In this document: piece by piece, positions 1 to 8,652 of the stretch
How positions within the stretch are numbered: position 1 is the stretch's first letter
Layout of the letters: each line of letters begins with the position of its first letter
Assembly (NCBI GenBank): GCA_901472405.1
Contig: LR590463.1
Coordinates: 1,488,001 to 1,552,000, forward strand
Source of the DNA: Serratia rubidaea
Lineage (GTDB): Bacteria > Pseudomonadota > Gammaproteobacteria > Enterobacterales > Enterobacteriaceae
Length of the DNA stretch: 64,000 nucleotides
Reading direction: 5' to 3'
Program-made: the position numbers and the translations under genes
Notes under the pieces: generated by a model
Told to the model about the DNA's origin: nothing
What the model saw: only the letters and a program-made list of their open reading frames with translations
Database searches by the model: none

Positions 1-199
1 TCGGCGTACCGCGGATCACTTCGATAAACACCAGGGCGATATGGTTGGCGATCCAACCGCCGTAGGTGCGGGCAAAACCGGCGACAAGGCCGATAATCAG
101 GCCGCCGATCAGACCGAGGACCGAAATCCACAGGGTCATCTTGGCGCCTTCTAACAGAATGGGCAGGGCGGGCCAGATGGCGCTCCAGTCGAACTGCAT
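1..199 (-). CDS. glnP: Glutamine ABC transporter permease GlnP (partial, N-terminal part only)
   Basis: Inner-membrane permease of the high-affinity glutamine importer GlnHPQ. Only the first 66 codons are present; the gene runs off the left edge of the window. The start is the ATG whose complement is at 197-199, and the protein begins [20 protein letters not shown] first hydrophobic helix ([20 protein letters not shown]) follows, and the visible part ends with the conserved EVIRGTP, typical of amino-acid permeases of this family. It lies downstream of glnH on the same strand, as in E. coli glnHPQ, with about 106 bases and one hairpin between them. Identity is secure from sequence and context, although most of the gene is missing. 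Confidence 0.93.
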   Translation of the reverse strand, partial: MQFDWSAIWPALPILLEGAKMTLWISVLGLIGGLIIGLVAGFARTYGGWIANHIALVFIEVIRGTP

Positions 200-246
200 G
201 GTGTTTTACTCCCGGTGTTCCCCAACGGTGGGGATCAGACACAGCC

Positions 247-292
247 GCACACGGCGGACCGCGCGGTGGCGGCGCCGTGTGCGATGAACACG
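247..292 (-). terminator. Hairpin between glnH and glnP (attenuator or processing site)
   Basis: A 10-bp perfect stem (GCACACGGCG paired with CGCCGTGTGC, 247-256 and 283-292) closes a GC-rich loop in the glnH-glnP gap. No T-run follows in the direction of transcription. I read it as an RNA stabiliser or partial attenuator that keeps binding protein above permease, a common arrangement in ABC transporter operons. The role is inferred. Confidence 0.5.
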
Positions 293-305
293 CGGTCAGA
301 CGTGA

Positions 306-1046
306 TTATTTGGGTTCGGTACCGAACCATTTTTTATAGATTTGGTTGTAGGTGCCGTTTTCACGCAGCGTTTTCAGCGCGCCGTTGACCTTCTCGCGCA
401 GCTCGCTGCCTTTCGGGAAGGCGATGCCGTACTGCTGCGCTTCCAGCGAGTCGCCTACCGTTTTGAATTTGCCGGCGCCGGCGGTCTTGATGAAGTACAG
501 AATGTTCGGCGTATCGTGCAGCACCGCGTCGGCGCGCTTGGTGCCCAGCTCCATATAGGCGTTGTCAATATTCGGGAACTGACGCAGGTCCTTGGTTTTT
601 ACATGCTCCTTCACGTAATCCACCGAACCGGTGCCGCTCTTCACCGCCACCACTTTGCCGTTCAGGTCGTTGACGTTCTTCACGTCGTTATTGTCGGCGT
701 TGACCATCACCAGCAGGCCGCTTTGGTAGTAGCCGTCGGAGAAGTCGATGGCCTTCTGGCGCTCTTCGGTAATGGTGATGCCGGCCAGCGCCAGATCGAC
801 GTTTTTGGTCTGCAGCGCCGGGATAATGCCGCCGAAGTCCATCGGCTTCAGGGTGTAGTCCAGCTTCAGCTCTTTGGCGATGGCGGCCCACAGGTCGATA
901 TCGAAACCGACGTACTGATTACCCTGCTTGAACTCGAAAGGAACGAAGGCGGTGTCGGTGGCGACCACCAGTTTGTCTGCTGCGTGAGAACTTACGGCAA
1001 AGGCCAGCGACAGGGCGGCCAGCGAGGTTTTAAACAGTGACTTCAT
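306..1046 (-). CDS. glnH: Glutamine ABC transporter periplasmic binding protein GlnH
   Basis: Periplasmic glutamine-binding protein that delivers substrate to GlnP/GlnQ. It has 246 residues, against 248 in E. coli. The chosen start is the ATG at 1044-1046, giving [21 protein letters not shown], a clear signal peptide cleaved after SSHAA. An upstream in-frame ATG at 1082 would put 12 non-signal residues before it and is less likely. The mature protein carries the SBP_bac_3 features: FVPFEFKQG and [15 protein letters not shown] near the N-terminus, [13 protein letters not shown], and a C-terminal [13 protein letters not shown]. It is the first gene of the operon with glnP. A sigma-54-type promoter lies about 57-73 bases upstream. 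Confidence 0.96.
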   Translation of the reverse strand: MKSLFKTSLAALSLAFAVSSHAADKLVVATDTAFVPFEFKQGNQYVGFDIDLWAAIAKELKLDYTLKPMDFGGIIPALQTKNVDLALAGITITEERQKAIDFSDGYYQSGLLVMVNADNNDVKNVNDLNGKVVAVKSGTGSVDYVKEHVKTKDLRQFPNIDNAYMELGTKRADAVLHDTPNILYFIKTAGAGKFKTVGDSLEAQQYGIAFPKGSELREKVNGALKTLRENGTYNQIYKKWFGTEPK

Positions 1047-1102
1047 GAGAGGAATTTCCTGTACAGGTTGTGGTTGACCCATTTTTTTATTGCATTATCG
1101 CT

Positions 1103-1119
1103 ATGAAATAATCGTGCCA
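1103..1119 (-). promoter_or_regulatory. Sigma-54 promoter of glnHPQ
   Basis: On the minus strand the sequence reads TGGCACGATTATTTCAT. The -24 element TGGCAC is complete with its GG. The -12 element reads TTTCA where the consensus has TTGCA, so one position is off. The spacing of five bases is correct. Nitrogen-regulated glnHPQ is known in E. coli to use sigma-54 and NtrC. The match to position and consensus makes this a good candidate. Confidence 0.7.
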
Positions 1120-1352
1120 CGTCTGCGATTTCTATAAAAACAAAGGGTTAAGATGTGATGTTGTGCCGTTACGGCGAGTTATTATGTGTACGCCCTCACG
1201 CGGCGCCCCGTTAAGGTGCAGGCGCTTGCAATCGGTGCGTTGGTTTATGATTAACTAAAAACTGGTGAGAAAACAACCGAAAGTTAACAATTTGGCATCA
1301 ATATTGATAACTAAATCTAACTTTTTGGCGCAACGCAGGGGATGTCGCAGCG

Positions 1353-1383
1353 CAAAAAAAACCGGTCAGGAGGCCCTGACCGG
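1353..1383 (-). terminator. Rho-independent terminator of ybiI
   Basis: A 9-bp perfect stem (CCGGTCAGG with CCTGACCGG, tetraloop) is followed on the minus strand by eight T. It sits just beyond the corrected stop codon of ybiI at 1390-1392. Confidence 0.85.
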
Positions 1384-1389
1384 CGGGTA

Positions 1390-1657
1390 TTAACGTAGTT
1401 GGCTGTCTTTGCTGCCGCGGCGGTTGTATAAACTGCCGGCGGCGTGTTTTTTTATCCAGCGCGCTCTGGCAGTTCAGACAGTAGCGCACGCCTTGTAACG
1501 CCTGGCGGCGCGCCAGCGGGATCTCTTCCCCGCACTCCTGACAGTAATGCTCGCTTTCGCCGTGCCCCAGCGCCTGCCGGGCGCGCTGTACGGCATCGTC
1601 AACGGTGGAATCGATTTGATCCTGAACCGCGCCGTCTGCCGCCCATCCGCTTGCCAT
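1390..1657 (-). CDS. ybiI: DksA/TraR-type C4 zinc-finger protein YbiI, frameshifted here
   Basis: Small cytoplasmic zinc-finger protein of the DksA/TraR family; the cellular role is not established. It starts at the ATG at 1655-1657 behind a strong AGGAGG and begins MASGWAADGAVQDQIDST. The finger is visible as CQECGEE followed by RYCLNCQ. In the open frame the conserved tail is lost. One base back in frame, after a run of seven T at 1447-1453, it continues to YNRRGSKDSQLR and a stop at 1390-1392. That gives 88 residues, the usual length of the family. One base too many in the homopolymer explains the break, so this is probably a sequencing error and the gene is intact. Confidence 0.85.
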
Positions 1658-1745
1658 AAGCCACCTCCTGCAGTGAAACGCTTCTCAACAGAATATGGCG
1701 TTTTTTTCGCCGATTTCAAGCGTTGTGCGCCGGAGGCGGCCGGGG

Positions 1746-2249
1746 TTATTCGAGATTGGCCTCGATAAACCACAGGAATTTATCCAGATCGCGCGAGGCG
1801 GCGGTAAAGATATCCGCGGTATCTTCGTCATCCACGACGCTGATGGCCTGGCGGATGTCGTTCGCCACCACGCCGTAGCGGTCGGCCAGCGCTTTCAGGT
1901 GTTCCTGCACGCTGTGGATATGCGTCGGGTAGCTTTGCAGCGGCGTGGCCGCATTGACGGTCTGCACGGTGCCCAGCGCTGTGCCGCCCAGCTGGACTAC
2001 GCGCTCGGCGAAGATATCCAGGTGATCGGTAATCGCGGTGCGGAAGCCGTCAAGCATTTCATGCACGGCGATAAAGTTGGCGCCGCGCATGTTCCAGTGC
2101 GCCTGCTTGGTGATCAGCGACAGGTCGATAAACTGCGTAAGCTGGTGGTTCAGGATGCTGATGGTCGCCAGCTTGGTTTTTTCATCCATATCATTGCGGG
2201 TGTACAGCAGATCAGAAGATTTCGTTTTCACCAGTTTTGCGGTACTCAT
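1746..2249 (-). CDS. dps: DNA protection during starvation protein Dps
   Basis: Ferritin-like dodecamer that binds DNA and stores iron, using hydrogen peroxide as oxidant, in starved or oxidatively stressed cells. It has 167 residues, matching the usual length. The ferroxidase ligands H51, D78 and E82 can be counted directly (AHWNMRG and DHLDIFAE). The lysine-rich N-terminus ([12 protein letters not shown]) is the DNA-binding tail. The RBS AGGATATCTTT precedes the ATG at 2247-2249. It sits between ybiI and rhtA as in related enterobacteria, apart from two inserted sugar-related genes. Confidence 0.97.
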   Translation of the reverse strand: MSTAKLVKTKSSDLLYTRNDMDEKTKLATISILNHQLTQFIDLSLITKQAHWNMRGANFIAVHEMLDGFRTAITDHLDIFAERVVQLGGTALGTVQTVNAATPLQSYPTHIHSVQEHLKALADRYGVVANDIRQAISVVDDEDTADIFTAASRDLDKFLWFIEANLE

Positions 2250-2852
2250 AAAGATATCCTCTTAAATTGTTGTCCCAAATTTATTACGAAATAATTATAG
2301 CAGCGCCGGGTTATTTTACTGGCTGATAAAGGCTATGGATTAAATAGGTATGGGCTATGTGGCAGGCGGGCAGGTTAAATTAATGTTAATTTTTAGGTTG
2401 GTGTTATTGTTTGATAATTAAGGATTTTTATTTTTACTCTGCTGGCGTGGGATTATTTCTTCAATCATCGCTTTGAGGCGGCGTTTAATTACGTATTGAT
2501 AATTAACGGATAAATTTCTCCACCGTCTTTAACCGCCCTGGTGATGTTTTTTAAGCCTCCCTTGGGGCGGGCTTTTATGCCTCGAGATGGTCTTTTCTAT
2601 GTGCCGCGTGCGGCGGCAACCTCAGGCTGTGACACCGCGCTGACACCGTTCAGCTTGATAGTGATTTTTGACACGCTTTACCTGCAACAGGCTACTTACA
2701 TACACAATAAAGTTTGCGGAAGATAACGTCTGGCAACCTTGGCGACGGCTCATGATTGGAACAGTGACTCGCTTCGCATTTTCAGCGCCGGTGAAAATCT
2801 ACTTTGTCACTGCTTTAGCTAAAACCTTTCAGCTAACCACAAGGGCAGAATA
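2250..2852. other. 603-base gene-free stretch between dps and the DUF4432 gene
   Basis: This region is AT-rich and holds the dps promoter on the minus strand: a TATAAT -10 at 2294-2299, about 45 bases before the start codon. Near 2543-2575 an imperfect GC-rich hairpin with a T-run (AAGCCTCCC facing GGCGGGCTT) resembles a terminator on the plus strand, although no gene precedes it there. A small untranslated RNA ending at that point is possible but not supported by anything else. Two short open frames here have no recognisable features and look spurious. Confidence 0.4.
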
Positions 2853-4061
2853 ATGAAGACGCTAACCGCAGTTTCAGTCGCTATCTCTTTGATTTCCGGC
2901 TATGCCAACGCGCAAACCATCGTATTGACCGACAGTGAAAAAGGCATTGAACAGGGCAACTGGCAAACCGACAGCCACAAGCTGAAGCTGGCGGGCGCCG
3001 ACTTCAGCCTGCGTCAGCAGGTGCTGCACGGCGGCAAACAGGAAGGCTCCAAGGTGATTACCCTGACCAGTCCCGGCGGCCTGACCATCGCGCTTAGTCC
3101 GACGCGCGGCATGGATATTTTGCATGTTAACGGCGGCGGCGTGCGGTTGGGCTGGGATTCGCCGGTCGATGAGGTGGTGAACCCGGCCTATATCAATCTG
3201 GAAAGCCGCAACGGCCTGGGCTGGCTGGACGGCTTTAATGAAATGCTGGTGCGCTGCGGCTTTGAGTGGACCGGACACCCGGGCGTTGAAGACGGCACGC
3301 TCTATACGCTGCACGGCCGCGCCGGCAACACGCCGGCTTCCAAAGTGCTGGTGGAGATTGATGACCAGGCGCCGCATACGGTGCGCATCCGCGGTTTGCT
3401 GAAGGAAAATACCTTTAAGAAAAGCAATCTGGAAACCTGGACCGAGCTGCGCTACGTGCCGGGAAGCAGCGCCTTTACCATTGAGGACCGCCTGACCAAC
3501 CGTGCGGACTATCCGCGGGACTACCAGATTATCTACCACAGCAATTTTGGTAAACCGCTGCTGGAAGAGGGGGCGCGCTTCAATGCGCCGATCAAGGAGA
3601 TTTCACCGTTTAATGCCTATGCCCGCGCCGGGCTGAAGAACTGGTCGCAGTATCAGGGGCCGACCCAGGGCTTCGATGAGATGGTGTTCAATATTGTGCC
3701 CTATGCCGACGCCGAGGGAAAAACGCTGGCGATGCTCAGCAATCGTCAGGGCGATCGCGGCGTCTCCATTGACTTTAATACCCGGCAGCTGCCGCTGCTG
3801 ACGCTGTGGAAAAATACCGACACCGAGCGGCAGGGCTATGTCACCGGCATCGAACCCGGCACCAATTACGCCTATCCGGTACATATCGAGCGCGAGCAGG
3901 GGCGTATCAAACAGCTGTCGCCGGGGCAGAGCACGCAGTTCACGCTGACCTACACCCTGCTGCAGAACGCCCGGCAGGTTAAGCAGGCCGCAGAGCGCGT
4001 TAGTGCGCTGCAGGGCGACCGCGAGGTCAAACTGCGGGAACAGCCGATTGCGGAGGAATAG
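2853..4061 (+). CDS. Exported DUF4432 (aldose 1-epimerase-like) protein
   Basis: 402 residues, with an N-terminal signal peptide (MKTLTAVSVAISLISGYANA, then QT), so probably periplasmic. The body matches the DUF4432 branch of the galactose mutarotase fold: SPTRGMDILHV, GWDSPVDEVVNP, LHGRAGNTPA and GIEPGTNYAYP are characteristic patches. Substrate is unknown. It faces a YhcH/EbgC-type anomerase gene (4109-4582) across a strong shared terminator, and both families act on sugar anomers, which hints at a common role in handling sugars that enter the periplasm. The RBS is weak. The family call is good; the function is inferred only from fold. Confidence 0.8.
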   Translation: MKTLTAVSVAISLISGYANAQTIVLTDSEKGIEQGNWQTDSHKLKLAGADFSLRQQVLHGGKQEGSKVITLTSPGGLTIALSPTRGMDILHVNGGGVRLGWDSPVDEVVNPAYINLESRNGLGWLDGFNEMLVRCGFEWTGHPGVEDGTLYTLHGRAGNTPASKVLVEIDDQAPHTVRIRGLLKENTFKKSNLETWTELRYVPGSSAFTIEDRLTNRADYPRDYQIIYHSNFGKPLLEEGARFNAPIKEISPFNAYARAGLKNWSQYQGPTQGFDEMVFNIVPYADAEGKTLAMLSNRQGDRGVSIDFNTRQLPLLTLWKNTDTERQGYVTGIEPGTNYAYPVHIEREQGRIKQLSPGQSTQFTLTYTLLQNARQVKQAAERVSALQGDREVKLREQPIAEE

Positions 4062-4069
4062 GCAGGACG

Positions 4070-4101
4070 GCGTCAGGCCGGCGTGACGGCCGGCCTGACG
4101 C
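4070..4101. terminator. Bidirectional hairpin between convergent genes
   Basis: A perfect 13-bp stem (arms 4070-4082 and 4089-4101, loop GTGACG) lies between the stop codons of two convergent genes. The arms start GCGTCAGG and end CCTGACGC. There is no long T-run, so it may act as a weak terminator or an mRNA stabiliser for both genes. Confidence 0.65.
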
Positions 4102-4108
4102 GAGGGGG

Positions 4109-4582
4109 TTAGAAATCATACGGCTGTTCATAGTGAACTTTGACGATCGCTTTTTTAATCAGCTGCGGGCTGCGCAGCAGGCAGCCGGTTTTGTGGGGCT
4201 CAAACGGGAAAAACAGCACGAACATGCCGGGCGTCATATGCAGCGTCTGCCACGGGCGGCGAATATCGGCCCGCTGGTAATCCTGCTGCTGTTGATAGGC
4301 CTCACAGTGGATCTCGCTGCCCGGCAGGCCGTAGTCGATGCGCTCTTCGCCGCTCAGCAGTATCTGGATATCCAGATACTGGTAGTGCAGCTCGGCGCGT
4401 TTTTGTTCGGCAGGTTCGGTGGTCAGTTCGACCACCTCCATAAAGATGCGATCGCCGTCAATGTCGTGGCGTCCCAGGGGCAGGTTAGGCAGATCTTGCT
4501 GACGCACCTGAGTCAGAATGTCAGCCAGATCTGAAGACAGTCCCTGTCCATAGCGGGGATTAAATAAACTATTTAAGATCAT
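4109..4582 (-). CDS. YhcH/YjgK/YiaL (EbgC/NanQ-type) family protein
   Basis: Cytoplasmic cupin-like protein of 157 residues from DUF386. Family members include E. coli NanQ (sialic acid anomerase), TabA and EbgC. Visible hallmarks are GRHDIDGDRIFMEV, then ELHYQYLDIQILLSGEERI, and near the C-terminus FFPFEPHKTGC followed by KKAIVKV. The histidines and the glutamate in these blocks are the expected metal ligands of the cupin fold. The gene is convergent with the exported DUF4432 protein, and no sialate or beta-galactosidase genes lie beside it, so which sugar it acts on cannot be told. The length is normal and the frame is intact. Confidence 0.85.
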   Translation of the reverse strand: MILNSLFNPRYGQGLSSDLADILTQVRQQDLPNLPLGRHDIDGDRIFMEVVELTTEPAEQKRAELHYQYLDIQILLSGEERIDYGLPGSEIHCEAYQQQQDYQRADIRRPWQTLHMTPGMFVLFFPFEPHKTGCLLRSPQLIKKAIVKVHYEQPYDF

Positions 4583-4673
4583 TCAGCTTCTCCGTTCCGT
4601 CGATAAAAATTCCTATACTTATTGTGGCTATTTTATCGACGAAAAACAGTTAAGCCGTCCGCAATCCGATGAT

Positions 4674-5561
4674 CTAAGGCAGGCTTTCAATACGTGGTTT
4701 CGGCCTGATGGTCAGCGTTGCGCCCATGGAGGCGATAATAATGGCGCTCAGCGCCAGCCATTGCACCTGCGTCAGGTGTTCGCCAAGGAAAATCATGCCG
4801 GAAAAGGCCGCCATCGCCGGCTCCAGGCTCATCAGGGTGCCGAAGGTGCGCGCCGGAATCTTCGGCAGGGCAATAATCTCCAGCGAGTAGGGCAGCGCGG
4901 TGGATAAAATGGCGACGCCCAGCGCCAGCGGCAGGATATCCACATTAAGCAGCGCCGCGCCGGTGTGCCAGGCGCCGATAGGGGCGAACACCAGCGTGGC
5001 GATTAGCGAACCGACCGCCACGGTGCCCGGACCGTGATCGCCGCCGGCTTTCTGACCAAAAATAATATACACCGCCCAGCAGGCGCCGGCGCCCAGCGCA
5101 CAGGCGGCGCCAAGGGGATCGATGCTGTTGACGCCGTCGCCGAGCGGCAGCAGAAAGACCAGCCCGGTGATGGCCAGCACCACCCAGACGAAGTCGATCG
5201 CCCGGCGGGATGAGAACATCGCCACCGCCAGCGGGCCGGTGAACTCCAGCGCCACGGCAATGCCCAGCGGCACGGTGCGCAGCGACAGATAAAACAGATA
5301 GTTCATCGCCCCCAGCGCCAGGCCGTAAACCAGCAGCGGCAGGCGGGTGCCGGCGGAAAAACGCATGCGCCACGGGCGGAAGATGATAAACAGAATCAGC
5401 GTGCCGATGCACAGACGCAGCGTGGTGATCCCTTCGGCGCCGACCAGGGGAAACAGGCTTTTCGCCAACGATGCGCCGCTCTGAATCGACACCATGGCGA
5501 CCAGCAGCAAACAGACCGGCAGTAATATAGAAGACGCTTTTGCAGAAACCGACGAAGACAT
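4674..5561 (-). CDS. rhtA: Threonine/homoserine exporter RhtA
   Basis: Inner-membrane exporter of the EamA/DMT superfamily, known in E. coli to efflux threonine and homoserine. It has 295 residues, the same length as E. coli RhtA, with about ten hydrophobic helices, starting at LLPVCLLLVAMVSIQSGASL. The two EamA repeats are evident, the second around ACWAVYIIFGQKAGG and PYSLEIIALPKIPARTFG. AAGGATG places the start at 5561. It is divergent from ompX, with about 400 bases between them, as in E. coli. The assignment rests on sequence pattern and neighbourhood (dps on one side, ompX on the other). Confidence 0.93.
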   Translation of the reverse strand: MSSSVSAKASSILLPVCLLLVAMVSIQSGASLAKSLFPLVGAEGITTLRLCIGTLILFIIFRPWRMRFSAGTRLPLLVYGLALGAMNYLFYLSLRTVPLGIAVALEFTGPLAVAMFSSRRAIDFVWVVLAITGLVFLLPLGDGVNSIDPLGAACALGAGACWAVYIIFGQKAGGDHGPGTVAVGSLIATLVFAPIGAWHTGAALLNVDILPLALGVAILSTALPYSLEIIALPKIPARTFGTLMSLEPAMAAFSGMIFLGEHLTQVQWLALSAIIIASMGATLTIRPKPRIESLP

Positions 5562-5959
5562 CCTTTTAAGCCTTAATTATGCATTCCCGCAACGGGGGAG
5601 ATCGGAGAAAAATGAGACAGATTGCAGTGTAATGAATCGCCGACGTTCTGTCTGCGAAAAGCGTGCGGAGGCGATTTTTAAACGGTTTGTTTAAGTAAAT
5701 CTGGTGCGTTAGCACAAAAAGTGCGCATTTTATTAAGAAAAATCTGGATATTAAATAGGTGATTTTTGTCACGCTAGAGGATAGAATACGTCCGAAAATT
5801 AAGCGAAATGAAGCGGATACAATGTTCTTGTAATCTTCTGTTACACGATATCAAGTGTTAGACACTCAAATCGGGGCAGAGTTTCACGCTAATTTTTGTT
5901 ATATTTTCATCGTATAGACAAATGGATGTACTTAATAATAAAACGCGTTTGAGGTGGTT
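5562..5959. other. 398-base AT-rich intergenic region between rhtA and ompX
   Basis: Divergent promoter region with no gene. A possible -10 box TATATT lies at 5900-5905, upstream of ompX, without a convincing -35 at the right spacing. The long AT-rich leader fits a highly expressed and post-transcriptionally regulated porin-like gene; in E. coli ompX is known to be controlled by small RNAs. I see no small-RNA gene here. Confidence 0.4.
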
Positions 5960-6478
5960 ATGAAAAAAATTGCATGTCTTTCAGCAGTAGCAGCTTGTGT
6001 ATTAGCAGTGACCGCAGGTACTGCGTTCGCTGGTCAGAGCACCGTAACCGGTGGCTACGCTCAGGGCGATTTCCAAGGCGTTGCTAACAAAGCTGACGGC
6101 TTCAACCTGAAATACCGTTACGAGTTCGACAACAACCCACTGGGTGTGATCGGCTCTTTCACTCACGTAGAGAAAGATCGCGCTGAGAACGGTACTTACA
6201 ACAAAGCTCAGTACAACTCTATCACTGCAGGTCCTGCTTACCGTTTCAACGACTGGGCTAGCATCTACGGCGTGATCGGTGTGGGCTACGGTAAAAACGT
6301 TGCTAACGCACAAGACGGTTCTCGTCGCGGCGGCAGCAGCGACTACGGCTTCAGCTACGGTGCTGGCCTGCAGTTCAACCCAATCCAGGAAGTTGCTCTG
6401 GATGTTGGTTACGAGCAGAGCCGTATCCGCAACACCGACATCGGTATCTGGAGCGTTGGCGTAGGCTACCGTTTCTAA
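5960..6478 (+). CDS. ompX: Outer membrane protein OmpX
   Basis: Eight-stranded outer-membrane beta-barrel, 172 residues. The start is the ATG at 5960, with GAGGTGG immediately upstream. An in-frame GTG six bases earlier overlaps that RBS and is rejected. The signal peptide MKKIACLSAVAACVLAVTAG ends at AFAG. The mature chain has alternating aromatic/glycine strands (GGYAQGDFQG, KYRYEFD, AGPAYRFNDWASIYGVIGVGYG) and the barrel-closing C-terminus VGYRF with terminal Phe, the signal for outer-membrane insertion. Codon use is strongly biased to optimal codons, more so than its neighbours, as expected for an abundant protein. Confidence 0.97.
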   Translation: MKKIACLSAVAACVLAVTAGTAFAGQSTVTGGYAQGDFQGVANKADGFNLKYRYEFDNNPLGVIGSFTHVEKDRAENGTYNKAQYNSITAGPAYRFNDWASIYGVIGVGYGKNVANAQDGSRRGGSSDYGFSYGAGLQFNPIQEVALDVGYEQSRIRNTDIGIWSVGVGYRF

Positions 6479-6518
6479 GAATTATCGTTAGCGGCCCGCC
6501 CCGGCGGCCGTTTACGAC

Positions 6519-6548
6519 AAAAAATCCGCCCTCGGGCGGATTTTTTTT
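6519..6548 (+). terminator. Rho-independent terminator of ompX
   Basis: Stem AAAAAATCCGCC with GGCGGATTTTTT, loop CTCG, ending in a run of eight T. The A-run on the other side lets it also stop transcription from the acetyltransferase gene on the minus strand. Confidence 0.93.
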
Positions 6549-6562
6549 GCCTGCGATCCGGC

Positions 6563-7100
6563 TCAGAGCGTCTGCTCCATCACCAGCACCGTCCGCTGAT
6601 GGTACTCGGCGCGGTGGGTTTCACGAAAACCAATCTTGTGCGCCACCCTGATTGAAGGCTGGTTATGCGGTGAGATAATGCACTGCGTTCTGCCGCCGGC
6701 AGCGCGTCCTTCCCCAGGCCAGCGCCGCCCGCAGGGCCTCCGTGGCGTAGCCTTTGCCCTGGGCCGCGCTGCACAATAGCCAGCCCATTTCCGGAGCCTC
6801 CAGCGGCGGTGAGATCTCGCGCTGATAGTTGGCGAAGCCGAGGCTGCCGATAAATTGGCCGCTGTGTTTCTCGCGCACCGCCCAGTAACCATAACCCAGC
6901 AGCTGCCAGTGGCCGAGGTAGCGCAGCAGGCGTCCCCAGCTCTCTTCGCGGTCGCGCCCGGCGCCGCCGCCAATATAGCGCATCACCTGCGGATCGGCGC
7001 TCATCGTCGCGATGGCGTCGAAATCATCCAGGGTGTAAGCGTCCAGAATCAGGCGTTCGGTGGTGAGGCGGGGGGCGGTGGTCACTAAGGGTGAATTCAT
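6563..7100 (-). CDS. GNAT-family N-acetyltransferase (RimJ/RimL-like), frameshifted here
   Basis: Acetyl-CoA-dependent acetyltransferase of the RimJ/RimL-like GNAT type; substrate unknown. The chosen start is the ATG at 7098-7100 behind AGGAACA, giving MNSPLVTTAPRLTTERLIL, the standard N-terminus of the type. The acetyl-CoA binding loop is visible as AAQGKGYATEA. The open frame then breaks after the block AALAW. Removing one C from the run of four at 6712-6715 restores CIISPHNQPSIRVAHKIGF, the conserved motif that follows, and the gene runs to a stop at 6563. One extra base explains the break. Corrected length is about 178 residues, normal for the family. Confidence 0.8.
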
Positions 7101-7172
7101 TGTTCCTGCTCTCTGCAATGTGCGGACGCACGCGCGGCGCGTCCGCAGGGGAAAGAATAGGAATTCAGTATG

Positions 7173-8531
7173 CTATATCAGCAGCCACAAAAGCCAGGTA
7201 AACAGGAAGCCGCTGACGCTGAGCACGGTGGTCAGCACCGTCCAGGTTTTCAGTCCGTCGGCGACCGACAGGCCGAGGTATTTGGTGACGATCCAGAAAC
7301 CGGAGTCGTTAACGTGCGACAGCCCCAGCCCGCCGAAACAGGTGGCCAGCGTCACCAGCACCAGCTGGAGATGATTAAGCCCGCCGACCGCCTCTGACAG
7401 CAGCCCGCCGGTGGTCAGGATCGCCACCGTGGCCGAACCCTGCGAGGCGCGCAGCGCCAGCGAGATGATAAACGCCGCCGGGATCAGCGGCAGGCCGATG
7501 GTGGTCAGCACCTCGGCCAGCGCCTTGCCGACGCCGGACTCCACCAGCACCTTGCCGAATACCCCGCCGGCGCCGGTCACCAGAATCACCACCGCGGCGG
7601 TCGGCAGCGCCGCGCCCATCACGTCGCTGGTATGCTGCAGGCTCCAGCCGCGGCGCACGGCCAGGAAGTAATAGGCCAGCGCCAGCGCTATCATCAACGC
7701 CACCGCCGGCGCGCCCAGCAGCGACAGTGTGTCGCGCAGGCCGGAGCCGGGTTCCAGCAGCGTGGCGGAAACGGTGCCGGACATGATAATGGCGATAGGG
7801 ATGATAATCAGCGCGGCGATCAGTCCGGCGCTCGGCGGGTTGAGGCGATCGCTGATCGGCGCGTTGCTCTCTGGCGCGGCCAGCTGCAGCTGCTCCAGCA
7901 CCTCGATCGACAGCGGGTAGGCCTTGCGGTTCAGGTAGCCGGCGACGAAGTAACCGATAATGCCGACCGGCACGCAGATCGCCAGGCCGATAATGGTCAG
8001 CCAGCCGATATCGCTGCCGAGCAGGCCGGCGGCCGCGACCGGACCGGGATGCGGCGGCAGCGCCACGTGCACCGTCAGCATCACGCCGGCCATCGGCAGG
8101 CCGAATTTGAGCGGCGACACTTTCGCCACCTTGGCGAAGCCGTAAATAATAGGCGCCAGAATAATAAAGCCGACGTCGAAGAACACCGGGATGCCGAGAA
8201 TAAAGGCCGCCATGGTCAGCGCGGCGACGGTGCGTTTTGGCCCCAGCGCCTGGCTGAAGCGCTGCGCCAGCGATTCCGCGCCGCCGGAATGCTCGATCAT
8301 GCGGCCCAGCATCGCCCCGAGGCCGATAATAATGGTGACCGAACCGAGCACGCCACCCATACCGGCGGTCATAACGCCCATCACTTCGCCAGTCGGAATG
8401 CCGGCGGCCAGCGCCACCAGCAGGCTGACCGCCAGCAGCGCGATAAACGGCTGGACTTTGGCCTTGATGACCAGCAGCAGGAGCAGCATCACTCCGGCCA
8501 GCGCTATAAACAGTAACATTGTGGTAGACAT
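7173..8531 (-). CDS. ygbN: GntP-family permease of the threonate cluster (YgbN-like)
   Basis: Inner-membrane transporter of the gluconate:H+ symporter (GntP) family, 452 residues with 12 or more hydrophobic segments, close to the length of E. coli YgbN. Family patches include HPGPVAAAGLLG, SQGSATVAILTTGG and GLSHVNDSGFWI. It is the last gene of the cluster that begins with ltnD, and the gap of about 120 bases before it contains hairpins (one CCCCG/CGGGG stem) that could lower its expression. Context suggests uptake of L-threonate, D-threonate or D-erythronate. Transport substrate is inferred from the neighbouring enzymes. Confidence 0.9.
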   Translation of the reverse strand: MSTTMLLFIALAGVMLLLLLVIKAKVQPFIALLAVSLLVALAAGIPTGEVMGVMTAGMGGVLGSVTIIIGLGAMLGRMIEHSGGAESLAQRFSQALGPKRTVAALTMAAFILGIPVFFDVGFIILAPIIYGFAKVAKVSPLKFGLPMAGVMLTVHVALPPHPGPVAAAGLLGSDIGWLTIIGLAICVPVGIIGYFVAGYLNRKAYPLSIEVLEQLQLAAPESNAPISDRLNPPSAGLIAALIIIPIAIIMSGTVSATLLEPGSGLRDTLSLLGAPAVALMIALALAYYFLAVRRGWSLQHTSDVMGAALPTAAVVILVTGAGGVFGKVLVESGVGKALAEVLTTIGLPLIPAAFIISLALRASQGSATVAILTTGGLLSEAVGGLNHLQLVLVTLATCFGGLGLSHVNDSGFWIVTKYLGLSVADGLKTWTVLTTVLSVSGFLFTWLLWLLI

Positions 8532-8652
8532 GGTGTTGCCTTTAAGCAGGTTCCCCGTCTGTGCGGGGTACAGAAGTCCAGGCGCCGCGCTCGCCGGGGA
8601 AGCCGGCGATACGGGCGCGCGTATTGTTATAGGGTGTGGTTGGCGTTAACGG

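Noticed and set aside
2541..2853. Two short open frames (about 61 residues each) upstream of the DUF4432 gene
   Set aside because: No RBS and no conserved-looking blocks; they overlap a hairpin and the leader of the real gene.
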